Notes: a model not told the origin generated them from the sequence alone. DNA of 64,000 nt from Candidatus Margulisiibacteriota bacterium (GCA_041661965.1 JBAZTH010000003.1:1-64000); one strand, 5' to 3'; positions 43,241 to 52,977 are shown, counted from the first letter of the stretch. Made by a program: numbers and translations.

Positions 43241-43272
43241 TATATATCAATAGGAGAAGGATAAAATTTCAG
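43241..43272 (-). promoter_or_regulatory. Sigma-28-like promoter of the seven-gene FGE/AAA+ operon
   Basis: Minus strand: CTGAAATT, 15 bases, TGATATATA. The predicted start near 43234 leaves about 30 bases of leader. All six downstream junctions overlap or are 3 to 8 bases apart, so this single promoter probably drives 11.2 kb. Confidence 0.7.
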
Positions 43273-43334
43273 TCTATTAAGGATTGTGATTGTATAAGCC
43301 GCCGGCGGCCGGAGCCCGATGTTACTAAGATTGG

Positions 43335-43366
43335 GTGAAATTTATTAACATCTTAAGGGATAAATA
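43335..43366 (+). promoter_or_regulatory. Sigma-28-like promoter of the barrel-like gene
   Basis: GTGAAATT (43335-43342), 15 bases, GGATAAATA (43358-43366), followed by AAAGGAG six bases before the ATG at 43408. It is divergent from the FGE/AAA+ operon promoter, so a 130-base region carries two copies facing away from each other. Confidence 0.7.
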
Positions 43367-43407
43367 GATGTAGAGAATGAAGGATTAAATAAACAAAGGA
43401 GTTTTTT

Positions 43408-44160
43408 ATGGAAGCATCTGTTAGTCTTTATACTGGTATTACCCCCAAGGCAAGTTGCAATATATATGGAATCCAAGGAGCGGGCGAGACCAATGTCCCG
43501 GAGCCTGTCCGGACGGTTCCGATCCATCCCGCTGATACCAAGGCCGATCCAGACAATAACGGCCCTATCAGCCAAAAAGACAATAAAACCGAACCGCTTT
43601 TTACTTTTGCTTCGCTGGAGTTAGGGTTGAAAATCAGCAGTTCGAAAAAAGAGAGCAATGAAGGTTTGACGCTTCGAACCGGCGTCGGGGCCGATTTTGG
43701 CGTAATAACCGGGTCCCATCTTAACGAAAGAAATTATACGGATGCTCCCGGCACAGAAACAAAAGACTATGGAGCCGCGCTTACCTATTATTATTTAGGT
43801 GCGACTGGCCTTGTTTACCCTAAAATATTTGGCGAATTATCAGGTGAATATTGGCTGGCCAGGCTGCAATTGCGCACCTATGAAACAGCTGTAAACACTG
43901 GTTGGGACAGATATAATTCCTTGGAAACCAAAGATAATTTTATTCTGGGCAGGAACCTGGAATGGCAAGCCTATGCCGGACTTCGCCTGAGTTCCGAGCT
44001 TACCGAGGGTGTCCAACATGAATTGCGATTAGTAGGGGGGCTGGCGTATTCAAAACTGTTTCCTAACAGTTTAGGCAAAGAAGCTAACGTCAGAACGGAT
44101 GAATTCGCCCCAATAATTGGGCTTGAATATCAACTCAATTTAGACTTCTTGCACCTATAA
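43408..44160 (+). CDS. Predicted beta-rich, barrel-like protein
   Basis: A 250-residue protein, no family recognised. After a disordered Pro/Asp/Asn stretch (about 30-65) it alternates polar and hydrophobic residues in strands typical of outer-membrane barrels (FASLELGLKISS, GVGADFGVITG, WQAYAGLRLSSEL, RLVGGLAYSKL, IGLEYQLNLDFLHL). There is no signal peptide, so export would need another route, or it is a soluble beta protein. Its own sigma-28-like promoter ties it to the adjacent operon. Confidence 0.6.
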   Translation: MEASVSLYTGITPKASCNIYGIQGAGETNVPEPVRTVPIHPADTKADPDNNGPISQKDNKTEPLFTFASLELGLKISSSKKESNEGLTLRTGVGADFGVITGSHLNERNYTDAPGTETKDYGAALTYYYLGATGLVYPKIFGELSGEYWLARLQLRTYETAVNTGWDRYNSLETKDNFILGRNLEWQAYAGLRLSSELTEGVQHELRLVGGLAYSKLFPNSLGKEANVRTDEFAPIIGLEYQLNLDFLHL

Positions 44161-44193
44161 TTCGCGATCAACCCGGCTGTGGTTGTGGGTGTT

Positions 44194-44847
44194 TTAGCTT
44201 AAGAAGCCAAATTCCTTCAATTCCGTGACCCAGCGCCAATATTTCTTGGGGATCATCCGCTGGAAGTACTTCAAGTTGCGCCGTTCCGGGATGTACTGCG
44301 AACGGTAGAAGGCGAGCCAGTATTTTTCGAACTCGTCGGTAGTGGCCGGCAGGACCGCCTTTTTACGGTCGAACTTTTCCTTGAAGATCTCGTTCCCCTG
44401 ACCGATAAAAACCTCATCGCCAAAGACCAGCATGATCCGGTACTTGGGAAAGCGTTTTAAGAAGTGGAGCATGATGATCTCGCCGGTCTGGTGGACGATT
44501 TCAAATTCCCCCATCAGGACGTTGTGCTGGTCGATTGGTTTCAGCCGGAGGAAAGAGATCGCCCGATGGCGCTCCCCCGCGACCTGCCGGGCCAGGTCGA
44601 TGAACTTTTTGGCTTCGGCCGAGACCTTGCACAAAATATAGCTCAAGCCTTTGGCCTTAGCCTGTTCGATTACTTTATCGATTAGCTGATATTTATTGGG
44701 GTCTTTGTGGAGGAGGGCGTAGTAAAGTCGCTGGCGGAACAAATAATATGCTTCCGGTGTTCCTTTGAGCTTGATCGCCGGAAGTTTTTCTTCCAGCTCT
44801 TCTTTCCGATCGAACTTGTCGTTAAAAATTGATAGTTGTTCGTTCAT
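44194..44847 (-). CDS. DUF4130-type DNA metabolism protein, partner of the radical SAM protein
   Basis: A 217-residue protein ending in the DUF4130 signature: FEKYWLAFYRSQYIPERRN then MIPKKYWRWVTE. Proteins with this tail pair with the radical SAM family represented by the next gene and are thought to act in DNA repair or modification, usually beside a uracil-DNA-glycosylase-like domain, which I do not see here. The N-terminal half has FRQRLYYALLHKDPNKY and the middle RHRAISFLRLKP. Same strand as the radical SAM gene, 50 bases behind it. Confidence 0.8.
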   Translation of the reverse strand: MNEQLSIFNDKFDRKEELEEKLPAIKLKGTPEAYYLFRQRLYYALLHKDPNKYQLIDKVIEQAKAKGLSYILCKVSAEAKKFIDLARQVAGERHRAISFLRLKPIDQHNVLMGEFEIVHQTGEIIMLHFLKRFPKYRIMLVFGDEVFIGQGNEIFKEKFDRKKAVLPATTDEFEKYWLAFYRSQYIPERRNLKYFQRMIPKKYWRWVTELKEFGFLS

Positions 44848-44851
44848 TTAT

Positions 44852-44892
44852 AAGCTTACAGCTTTAAGCTTAAAGCTTATAGCTGTAAGCTT
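44852..44892. repeat. Nested AAGCTT palindrome between the repair-pair genes
   Basis: aagcttacagct (44852-44863) and its complement agctgtaagctt (44881-44892) enclose a loop holding two more AAGCTT units; agctttaagcttaaagct is an 18-bp perfect palindrome at the centre. It lies in the only gap between two genes expected to be co-expressed. Confidence 0.75.
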
Positions 44893-44897
44893 GTTTC

Positions 44898-46115
44898 CTA
44901 TGTCAGCAACTGCGGAGCCTGCGCCCAGGCGAGCGAACTGCTAAAGTTTTCAAAGAGCTCAAGCTGTTTGACCGTGACGATCTCGCTAATATTCCCTTGT
45001 TTGACCCCGTTGATCAGGATAAAGGGCTTGGCCCGCTTGGTCACGACCCCCAGGTTTTTTAGCTCTTGCAGGTTGGTAAAGCGGTGTTCTTTACGGGCCC
45101 GATATAATCGTTTGGCGGCGAGCGGTCCGACCCCCGGGACTTTTAGCAAATCCCGGAAAGAGGCCCGGTTTATCTCGAGTGGGAACCGCTGCCGGTTCTT
45201 CAGGGCGTGGGCCATCTTGGGGTCGATATCGAGGCTCAAGTTCTGGTCTTGTTTCATGACCAGGTCATCGAGCTCAAAGTGGTAGAAACGCATCAACCAA
45301 TCGGCCTGGTAGAGGCGATGTTCGCGCAGTAATGGGACCCGTTTGGCCCCGGCCAGCGGCGTTTCGCCGGTCGGAACAAAGGCGCTAAAATATGCCCGCT
45401 TCAGGTTTTTCTTTTTGTAGAGCCAGTTGGTCGTTCGCAGGAGTTCGGCGTCGGTCTCACCGGCGGCGCCAACCACAAATTGGGTCGTATGGCCCGCTTT
45501 AAGCAGCCCTTTTTCGACCTGTTTTTGGATGGCGTTGATCGGTTCGATCAGGTCGAGCATGAAGTTCTTTTCGCTGGCGATCGACTTGAGCCGGTCGGGA
45601 TTGGGGCTTTCCAGGTTGACTGACATTCGGTCGGCCAGCTTAGCTCCCCGTTCGATCAGGTCGGCCGGGGTGTTGGGGAGGACTTTCAGATGGGCGTAGC
45701 CCCGGTAGCGATATTGGAACCGGAGGATTTCCAGGACGGCGATCATCCGTTCCATGGTGTAGGTCGTGCTTCTCTGGACTCCCGAACTAAGAAAGATCCC
45801 TTCGATGTAATTGCGGCGGTAGAGCTCGATAAAAAGATCGGCCAGCTCTTTCGGTTCAAAACTGCTGCGCTCAAAGTCGTTGCTGACCCGATTGACGCAG
45901 TACTGGCAGTTGTTTTTACAGGAGTTGGTCATCAGGACCTTGAGGAGAGAGACACAGCGGCCATCCGGTGTGAAGCTGTGGCAGATCCCGCCGGGGGCGT
46001 TGGAGCCGATATAGTTGCTGTTCGGCTGCCGCTTTTGCGGGGCCGCCGTGGAAGCGCAGATGTCGTATTTGGCGGCCGCTCCCAGGACCTCGAGCTTTTT
46101 TTCAGTGTCCGGCAT
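44898..46115 (-). CDS. Radical SAM putative DNA modification/repair protein
   Basis: A 405-residue radical SAM enzyme with CKNNCQYC cluster ligands after an N-terminal CHSFTPDGRCVSLLK segment. The core has FLSSGVQRSTTYTMERM and FVVGAAGETDAELL. A helix-hairpin-helix DNA-binding module (LLKVPGVGPLAAKRLYRAR) sits near residue 330. This layout matches the family repeatedly found next to DUF4130 proteins and called a putative DNA modification/repair radical SAM protein. Substrate unknown. lexA lies nearby on the same strand, but no lexA-like palindrome precedes this gene. Confidence 0.88.
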   Translation of the reverse strand: MPDTEKKLEVLGAAAKYDICASTAAPQKRQPNSNYIGSNAPGGICHSFTPDGRCVSLLKVLMTNSCKNNCQYCVNRVSNDFERSSFEPKELADLFIELYRRNYIEGIFLSSGVQRSTTYTMERMIAVLEILRFQYRYRGYAHLKVLPNTPADLIERGAKLADRMSVNLESPNPDRLKSIASEKNFMLDLIEPINAIQKQVEKGLLKAGHTTQFVVGAAGETDAELLRTTNWLYKKKNLKRAYFSAFVPTGETPLAGAKRVPLLREHRLYQADWLMRFYHFELDDLVMKQDQNLSLDIDPKMAHALKNRQRFPLEINRASFRDLLKVPGVGPLAAKRLYRARKEHRFTNLQELKNLGVVTKRAKPFILINGVKQGNISEIVTVKQLELFENFSSSLAWAQAPQLLT

Positions 46116-46215
46116 GGTTTAGCCTCCGGTTTAATTTATCGTCGGCGAAAAGGGAGGCCTGGTCGACCCGAAGCCGCGTGTCCTTCGCCAGGTTCCCTTT
46201 TCGCTTTTTGTTGAA

Positions 46216-46254
46216 ATTAAAAATGACATAATGCAAAATGAAAAATGAATGTAT
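46216..46254. repeat. 39-bp direct repeat, left copy, flanking the four-helix-bundle gene
   Basis: AT-rich unit beginning attaaaaatgacataatgc and ending gaatgtat. The copy at 46650-46688 matches except for two bases. Confidence 0.75.
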
Positions 46255-46278
46255 GGCCTGCGGTCATATTATTAATAA

Positions 46279-46629
46279 TCATGCTTTTGCCTTTTTTAAG
46301 ATTGCTCCCAAAACATTAGCTATTTCTTCCGTTTCTTTTAATAAGTTGAGCAGCTTATTTAAATTCTCCTGGTTCTTTAGCAATTCAGCTTCTTGAAGTA
46401 TTCTTAGCCAATATCGGGTTTCTTTTGCTTCTTTAAATGAGATAGAAACTTTATTGATGAAGTCTTTCTTTGATACTGCGCCGTCCGCTTCTTCCATATT
46501 TGCGCCAATGGATGTTCCCGATCTTAATAATTGCTTAAGAAGGACTTGTAGCTCTTGCTTTTTGTATAAAGCAATGGCGAATTCTGCGATTTTTACCCCC
46601 AGCTTAAAAGTTCGGTCTTGTATTTCCAT
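46279..46629 (-). CDS. Four-helix-bundle protein (23S rRNA intervening-sequence type)
   Basis: A 116-residue all-helical protein of the family first seen in 23S rRNA intervening sequences: RTFKLGVKIAEFAIALYK, LRSGTSIGANMEEADGA, DFINKVSISFKEAKETRYWL, and a Lys-rich end. The SGTSIGANMEEA signature is diagnostic. It stands outside any rRNA gene here, as is common in candidate-phylum genomes, and is flanked by 39-bp direct repeats that may mark how it arrived. Molecular role unknown. Confidence 0.88.
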   Translation of the reverse strand: MEIQDRTFKLGVKIAEFAIALYKKQELQVLLKQLLRSGTSIGANMEEADGAVSKKDFINKVSISFKEAKETRYWLRILQEAELLKNQENLNKLLNLLKETEEIANVLGAILKKAKA

Positions 46630-46649
46630 GTTTCATGCTCCTATGATTA

Positions 46650-46688
46650 ATTAAAAATGACTTAATGCAAAATTAAAAATGAATGTAT
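46650..46688. repeat. 39-bp direct repeat, right copy
   Basis: Second copy of the unit at 46216-46254. A rearranged inverted version (atacatttttcattaagtc...) follows at about 46713-46749, so two copies face each other just before lexA's end. Confidence 0.75.
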
Positions 46689-46753
46689 TATTTTGAGTAA
46701 TATTCCGGATTGATACATTTTTCATTAAGTCATTTTCCATTTTGCATTTCCCC

Positions 46754-47344
46754 CTAGAACCGTCTGAACAGTCCCCGGACTTTTCCCTGCACGGCGACGT
46801 CTTTCACGTAGATCGGTTTCATCGTTGAGTTGGCCGGTTCGAGCCGGACCCGGTTTGGTTCGCGATAAAGCCTTTTCAAGGTAGCTTCGGAACGGTTGAT
46901 CAGGGCGACGACCACTTCGCCGTCATCGGCCGAATCGCATTTTTCCACGACGACGAAATCGCCGTTCAGGATGTGATCTTCGATCATGCTGTTTCCTTTG
47001 ACCTGCAGGATGTAGCATGGCTTGCGGCCGATGAGGGTCGCCGGGATGGCCATTGTTTCCTGGTGCTCCAGGACTTCGATCGGCGCGCCGGCGGCGATGA
47101 AGCCGAGGAAGGGGAGGACGATTGTCCTCAAATCAGGCTCGGTCAGGAGGCTGATGGCGCGAGATTTGCTCTCCCGCCGGATCAACCCCTCCGCTTCGAG
47201 CGCTTCCAGGTGTTTTTGGGCGGAGCGGGGCGAGGCGAAGCCGAGCGCCCGGCAGATATCCCGGAGCGACGGGGCAAACCCCCGTTCATTTATATAGCTA
47301 GTCACGTAATTTAGGACCAGTGCCTGTCTGTCGCTTGGTGTCAT
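46754..47344 (-). CDS. lexA: LexA repressor
   Basis: SOS repressor of 196 residues, inactivated by RecA-stimulated self-cleavage. The N-terminal winged helix has DRQALVLNYVTSYINERGFAPSLRDI. The cleavage site Ala-Gly lies in FIAAGAPIE, the catalytic Ser is in VKGNSMIEDHI and the catalytic Lys in SEATLKRLYRE. AAGGAGAATAACA precedes the ATG. An 18-bp perfect palindrome 38 bases upstream is the obvious candidate for its own operator. Confidence 0.95.
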   Translation of the reverse strand: MTPSDRQALVLNYVTSYINERGFAPSLRDICRALGFASPRSAQKHLEALEAEGLIRRESKSRAISLLTEPDLRTIVLPFLGFIAAGAPIEVLEHQETMAIPATLIGRKPCYILQVKGNSMIEDHILNGDFVVVEKCDSADDGEVVVALINRSEATLKRLYREPNRVRLEPANSTMKPIYVKDVAVQGKVRGLFRRF

Positions 47345-47381
47345 TGTTATTCTCCTTGTAAATGGACGCTTTAAGCTTGAT

Positions 47382-47399
47382 GGTATACAATTGTATACC
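47382..47399. promoter_or_regulatory. Candidate LexA operator upstream of lexA
   Basis: ggtatacaattgtatacc, perfect over 18 bp. It is unlike the E. coli (CTGT-N8-ACAG), Gram-positive (GAAC-N4-GTTC) or cyanobacterial motifs I know. Position upstream of lexA and perfect symmetry argue for autoregulation. I saw no second copy in the window. Confidence 0.55.
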
Positions 47400-47492
47400 T
47401 AGTTGGTTTTTTGTCAAGATAAAATTTCGAGGGTTAGTATTCCGGCGAGCCTACTTTATTAAGCTTTTAGCTTGTGTTAAGCTTAATCCCGC

Positions 47493-49097
47493 ATGGAAAA
47501 AGAAGTCAGCGGCAAAACCAACAAAACTTTTTATGACTATGTTCTTTCTCATCTGGGAAAAGAAGAAGCCGGAAGCGTTCTGCGAGACCTCCCTTTTTTC
47601 AACGGCCGGCCATATGATGAGATGTCCCTGATCGACGAACACCGCTGGTTTTCAACGCGAATTACGAAAGAAATATTTGAGCGCGCCAATCAATATTTTC
47701 ATGATGATAAGCTTTCTTACAAGATCCAGGTCGAAGCCATGCAAAAAAGGGAATACGGCCATCTTGATTTCTTGATGCGGATTTTCTCGCCTTCGCTGGC
47801 GGTCTTTTACCATAAATTTCCTTTGATCGTGAAAGACAATTTTTGTAAAATTTATGTTTCCAAGGTCACGGACGCTGGTAAAAATCAGATCATTTTTGAA
47901 AACAGAATACAATCCGACATCTTTATGATCAAAGAAAGCACCTGCCAAACCACCAGAGGCGGGCTGGAGTATCTTCCCACTTTTATCGGTTATGATAAGG
48001 CGAGTGTTGTGGAAACGGAATGTTCCGTCCCAATTGAACACAAGGGGTTAATCGGGTTCAAGTTTTACCGGGTAAATGAAAAAAGAGAGGTGCTGGAGTT
48101 CAATAAGGGGGACGATGAGAAAACCGCGGCCGGCAAGGTGATCGGGACTTTGTCTCCTGACGGGACTTTTAAGCTTGACGGGGTCGTTTACGGCGCCAAA
48201 AATTGCGTTTACCATGTTTCCTGGCATGACAAAAGCTTATGGGCGCGGACCTTCGGCCAACTTTTCAACCGTGAGACCACGCTCCAACTAACCTTAAAAA
48301 AACTGGAAGAAGAGAAGATCCTGCTTGAGCAAAAATATGATGAGATCGACCAGTTGAATGCCGGCCTGGAAGAGAAGATCCTGCGGCGAACGCAAGAACT
48401 TGAGAACAGCAATAAGCTTAAAGATCTTTTTATTTCCATAATGGAGCACGACATCAATAATTATTTGACCAGCGTTTTGGGCTACGCTTTGTTGTTAAAA
48501 CAGACTGGCGAGGGAAATGTTCAACAGTACGGTCAAATAATTGCCGAAAACGCGGTTAAAATAAACGAACTGATCTCCAGCGCCAGGCTTTTTTCCCGGC
48601 TCCAGGACCCGGAATTAAAGAAAATCTTTAAACGGCTCGATTTGCGGCAAATCGTTGAAACAATAGTTGCCGACCTGGGGCCGAAAGCGGCACAGCAAAA
48701 GAAGCACTTTATTGTCGGGGCAATCTCCGAAAGCGCTTCTTTTGACGGTTTATCTTTGGCTTCCGAAATATTTTCCAATCTGATCGATAATGCCGTTAAG
48801 TATTCCAACCCGGGGACGCGAATCGAGCTTTCAGTGGAAGAACAGCCCGATAGTTTTATTTTTGCCGTCAAGGACAATGGTCGGGAAATAGCCGATAAAT
48901 ATAAGACGGCCATCTTTGACCGTTTTGAGAGATTGGAATGTCAGGAGAAAGAAGGGGTTGAAGGGAGCGGGTTGGGCTTGGCGATTGTTAAATTGCTGGT
49001 TAGACTGCACGGTGGCCTTGTCTGGGTGGAAGACAATCCCGAAGGGGGAGCGATCTTTAAGGTTAAGCTGGCAAAAAGCCGGGCCGGGGGCCTCTGA
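47493..49097 (+). CDS. Sensor histidine kinase with PocR-like sensory domain
   Basis: A 534-residue kinase. Residues 1-250 look like a ligand-binding sensory region with a PocR-type feel (conserved TCQTTRGGLEY, a Cys-rich centre); that domain call is tentative. A coiled coil follows (about 265-310). The H-box is atypical, IMEHDINNYLTSVLGY, of the HDxxN kind. ATPase boxes are EIFSNLIDNAVKYS (N), AVKDNG (G1) and GSGLGLAIVKLL (G2). No transmembrane helix, so it is cytoplasmic. No response regulator is adjacent. Confidence 0.85.
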   Translation: MEKEVSGKTNKTFYDYVLSHLGKEEAGSVLRDLPFFNGRPYDEMSLIDEHRWFSTRITKEIFERANQYFHDDKLSYKIQVEAMQKREYGHLDFLMRIFSPSLAVFYHKFPLIVKDNFCKIYVSKVTDAGKNQIIFENRIQSDIFMIKESTCQTTRGGLEYLPTFIGYDKASVVETECSVPIEHKGLIGFKFYRVNEKREVLEFNKGDDEKTAAGKVIGTLSPDGTFKLDGVVYGAKNCVYHVSWHDKSLWARTFGQLFNRETTLQLTLKKLEEEKILLEQKYDEIDQLNAGLEEKILRRTQELENSNKLKDLFISIMEHDINNYLTSVLGYALLLKQTGEGNVQQYGQIIAENAVKINELISSARLFSRLQDPELKKIFKRLDLRQIVETIVADLGPKAAQQKKHFIVGAISESASFDGLSLASEIFSNLIDNAVKYSNPGTRIELSVEEQPDSFIFAVKDNGREIADKYKTAIFDRFERLECQEKEGVEGSGLGLAIVKLLVRLHGGLVWVEDNPEGGAIFKVKLAKSRAGGL

Positions 49098-49118
49098 CCG
49101 CTTCGAAGCAAAAACAGC

Positions 49119-49148
49119 TTGACAACCCGGCTTAACTTGCGTTACAAT
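49119..49148 (+). promoter_or_regulatory. 16S rRNA promoter
   Basis: TTGACA (49119-49124), 18 bases, TACAAT (49143-49148), a near-consensus housekeeping promoter. A leader of about 205 bases follows, with a boxA-like antitermination element gatctttgaaaa near 49263. No gene is seen between promoter and 16S. Confidence 0.8.
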
Positions 49149-49357
49149 GATCAAGCCCTAGTAGAGCGAAAGGAGGGTAGCGAGAAGCTTTCTACGTAAA
49201 TGCGTCGGAAATGTTTTGCCTCGTCATTTCTTCTTTCGATATCTCCTCGGTGCGATAAACAAGATCTTTGAAAATCAGGCAATGAGATTGATGCGAGTCT
49301 TCGTATCTTTTTCTTTTGGTTTAGATAGATTATAAATGATAGAGCTGAATTAGACTC

Positions 49358-50852
<1,495 letters not shown>

Positions 50853-50972
50853 TAAGGAGTTTACATCCTGATTAATTTCGGGAATACTCTTAGGTCGGTC
50901 TCGCGTCGTCTCCTAGCCCCGATGTAAAAGTCGGGGGTTGCCTGGTTTTCAAAAAGCTTATTAAATTAAGAT

Positions 50973-51006
50973 AAGGCGTCCTGATATTTTCAGGACGCCT
51001 TTTTTA
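50973..51006 (+). terminator. Intrinsic terminator of the 16S transcript
   Basis: Stem aaggcgtcctga / tcaggacgcctt (12 bp, perfect), loop of five, then a T-run ending in ttttat. It is 120 bases after the 16S end and faces the same way, so the 16S transcript ends here. Confidence 0.88.
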
Positions 51007-51020
51007 TTGGGGTTCTTCGG

Positions 51021-51581
51021 CTAAGCCGTGGCTAGAAGGCGGCTAAGGACAAGGATGGTGTTCAATAATTGTTTTTTTTGCAGACTGAGCGGGTCGACAA
51101 CGACGATCTTCCCGGCGAAAGGAAGCAGCTTCTCACCTAAAAAATCAGCGGTCTCTCTTTGGCCCAGACTATAGGTGACCGTTTCCGCGACAAATTCGAC
51201 CGGCCGAGGAATGGCAAAGCCGGTAATCTGTTTAAAGCCGGGATCATCTGAAATCTGGAGCAATGGCGGGGAGAACGGGACCTGGCTTGAGGTCAGGGCG
51301 TAAATTGGCGACGCGAAACAGATATATTGGCAAAAGGTTCTGAACGCGTCATTTTTATTTAACCCAGCGAACTCTTTGCCGAGGTGGCGTTGTGAAGTAA
51401 ACAGTAAACAGCCGCTATTTGCCGAGACCGTTTGCCAATTGGAGATAGTTTTCTTGACTTCAGCCAAGCTGACCCGGCCGGTGCTTTCAAGATGAGAGAG
51501 AAAAGTGTTGGTTTTTACGCCGACGTGATAGCCGCGGAGGCTTGCTCGATACGTCGTCGCCAAGTTATAATTGTAGGGCAT
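51021..51581 (-). CDS. Kinase-companion protein A (hypothetical)
   Basis: About 186 residues, no known family. It shares a pattern with the gene at 57627: TYRASLRGYHVGVKTN here against TYRAGVRCYTVSLNS there, ISNWQT against IHDWQT, FCQYICFASPIY against YCGLIAFCDDVY, and late PGF, SLGQ and PLQK-like segments. Both sit directly downstream of a Ser/Thr kinase on the same strand. I start at the ATG behind AAAGGA; an upstream TTG is less likely. The promoter lies across the end of the kinase gene. Confidence 0.6.
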   Translation of the reverse strand: MPYNYNLATTYRASLRGYHVGVKTNTFLSHLESTGRVSLAEVKKTISNWQTVSANSGCLLFTSQRHLGKEFAGLNKNDAFRTFCQYICFASPIYALTSSQVPFSPPLLQISDDPGFKQITGFAIPRPVEFVAETVTYSLGQRETADFLGEKLLPFAGKIVVVDPLSLQKKQLLNTILVLSRLLATA

Positions 51582-51628
51582 TATCAATCCTTTGCGGCGG
51601 GCTCTTCTTATCCGGGTTCCCGGCCAAA

Positions 51629-51660
51629 TAGATATCCTTACAAATGAGACGGAATTTCAG
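51629..51660 (-). promoter_or_regulatory. Sigma-28-like promoter of companion gene A, inside the kinase end
   Basis: Minus strand: CTGAAATT, 15 bases, GGATATCTA. The -35 box contains the kinase stop codon (TGA of CTGA), so the companion can be transcribed independently as well as by read-through. Confidence 0.6.
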
Positions 51661-52961
51661 CTTAAATTCCGACGCTGCGGGATTGAGACGACGGTCCTTT
51701 CGTCAATCACGGCCTGTGGGCGCGGGGTGACAATAGTCGGGTCTTCATTTTCAGTCGGCAGGAAGGGTTGCCCCAGCCCTTGATCGTCCCCGCTACCTAA
51801 GCTCCCAAGATAGTCGGCAATACTCCGGTGGATATCCAGGATTGCTTCTATTTTTCTGATAATATCGTGAAAATTAGGCCTCTTGTTCGGATCTTTTTGT
51901 GCCAACCCCTGGAGCAGGGCGTTGAGCTGGCGTTGGATCGTTTTGATCTCTTTCGCGATCTCCGGCAGTCTGTCCGTATGGTAAGCGCTTTCAATCTCTT
52001 CGATCGAAAGTTTGGGCATCGGTTTGGTGAGCTGATTTTCCCAGGTCTTTTTATTGTAGACCACGTTTTTATACTGTTTATCGTTCCAGACGGTAACGCG
52101 CATCGGCGGTTTGCCGGTGATCCCTTCGGCGATAACCTGGGCCAGGCTGTAATAATCCGAGGCGGCCGTTAAGCTGGTGTAGTGACGGTCTTGATCGAGG
52201 TGGGTCTGGAACTGTTCCGGCGAAGCGTAGCTTGGCGTGCTGACATCCGCCAGGATCGGCTCGCCGATTTTTATGATCCCGCCGAAATCAAGCAGCCGGA
52301 CGTTGATCTTCTGGTTCTCCCCCATAATCAGCATGATGTTCGATGGTTTAACATCCCGATGGACATAGCCGTGGCGGTGGACTACGCTCAGCGCGTAAAA
52401 GGTCTCCATCGCGATCTCCACCATTTTATAAAAAGGGATCTTTCTTTCCATTTGGCCTTGGAGGACCGCGGCCAGGGTCAGGTCGCCTAAATCCTGGGCG
52501 ATCAAGCATTCTTTGCGGGTGACCAGCGGGTTGTCCCGGCCGCTTTCGATCAGGCGGTGCTCGATCAGGCGGGGGATCCGTTCTTCGCTGGCGGTTAGAT
52601 GGAGAAATTTGGCTTCGGTCTGCATGTACGGCAGGGCGTCGCCTTCGGCGAACTTTACGATCACGCCGCAGCGTTTGACGATGCTTGGCGTTTGGGACAA
52701 AATACGTTGGAGATCCCCCGGCTGAAGAGCGCCGAGCTCAACGCCGATCTCGCTGAACCGCGAACGGTCGGTCGAGGTCAGCTTTTTAAGATCGATCGCC
52801 CGATAAACCTGGGACATATCGCTCCGGTTCCTTTCCTCAAGGATCAGATAGCGGCCGGCTAAGGGCTTGCGGGTGACGAATGAATTATAAGGCGTGAGCG
52901 GGGCGTGAACCCAAAAACCGGACCGGCGGCCTGATGATGGTGGTGGAATTCGATTGTTCAT
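51657..52961 (-). CDS. Ser/Thr protein kinase with insert in the N-lobe (kinase 1)
   Basis: About 434 residues, Hanks-type. Catalytic loop HRDVKPSNIML, LLDFGG in place of DFG plus flanks, SYASPEQF as the activation/APE region, and DPNKRPNFHDII near the end. The glycine loop is degenerate (LEERNRSDMSQVYRAID) and about 50 residues are inserted between it and the presumed ATP-binding Lys (VIVKFAEGD). A Pro/Ser N-terminus and a Thr/Pro-rich tail flank the domain, with no transmembrane helix. The start at 52961 is chosen because the promoter -10 lies just upstream of the earlier in-frame ATG. Confidence 0.85.
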   Translation of the reverse strand: MNNRIPPPSSGRRSGFWVHAPLTPYNSFVTRKPLAGRYLILEERNRSDMSQVYRAIDLKKLTSTDRSRFSEIGVELGALQPGDLQRILSQTPSIVKRCGVIVKFAEGDALPYMQTEAKFLHLTASEERIPRLIEHRLIESGRDNPLVTRKECLIAQDLGDLTLAAVLQGQMERKIPFYKMVEIAMETFYALSVVHRHGYVHRDVKPSNIMLIMGENQKINVRLLDFGGIIKIGEPILADVSTPSYASPEQFQTHLDQDRHYTSLTAASDYYSLAQVIAEGITGKPPMRVTVWNDKQYKNVVYNKKTWENQLTKPMPKLSIEEIESAYHTDRLPEIAKEIKTIQRQLNALLQGLAQKDPNKRPNFHDIIRKIEAILDIHRSIADYLGSLGSGDDQGLGQPFLPTENEDPTIVTPRPQAVIDERTVVSIPQRRNLS

Positions 52962-52977
52962 GTGTTTGTCCTTCATG

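Noticed and set aside
43345..43575. 76-codon minus-strand frame over the barrel-like gene start
   Set aside because: It overlaps the plus-strand promoter and gene and lacks a start signal.
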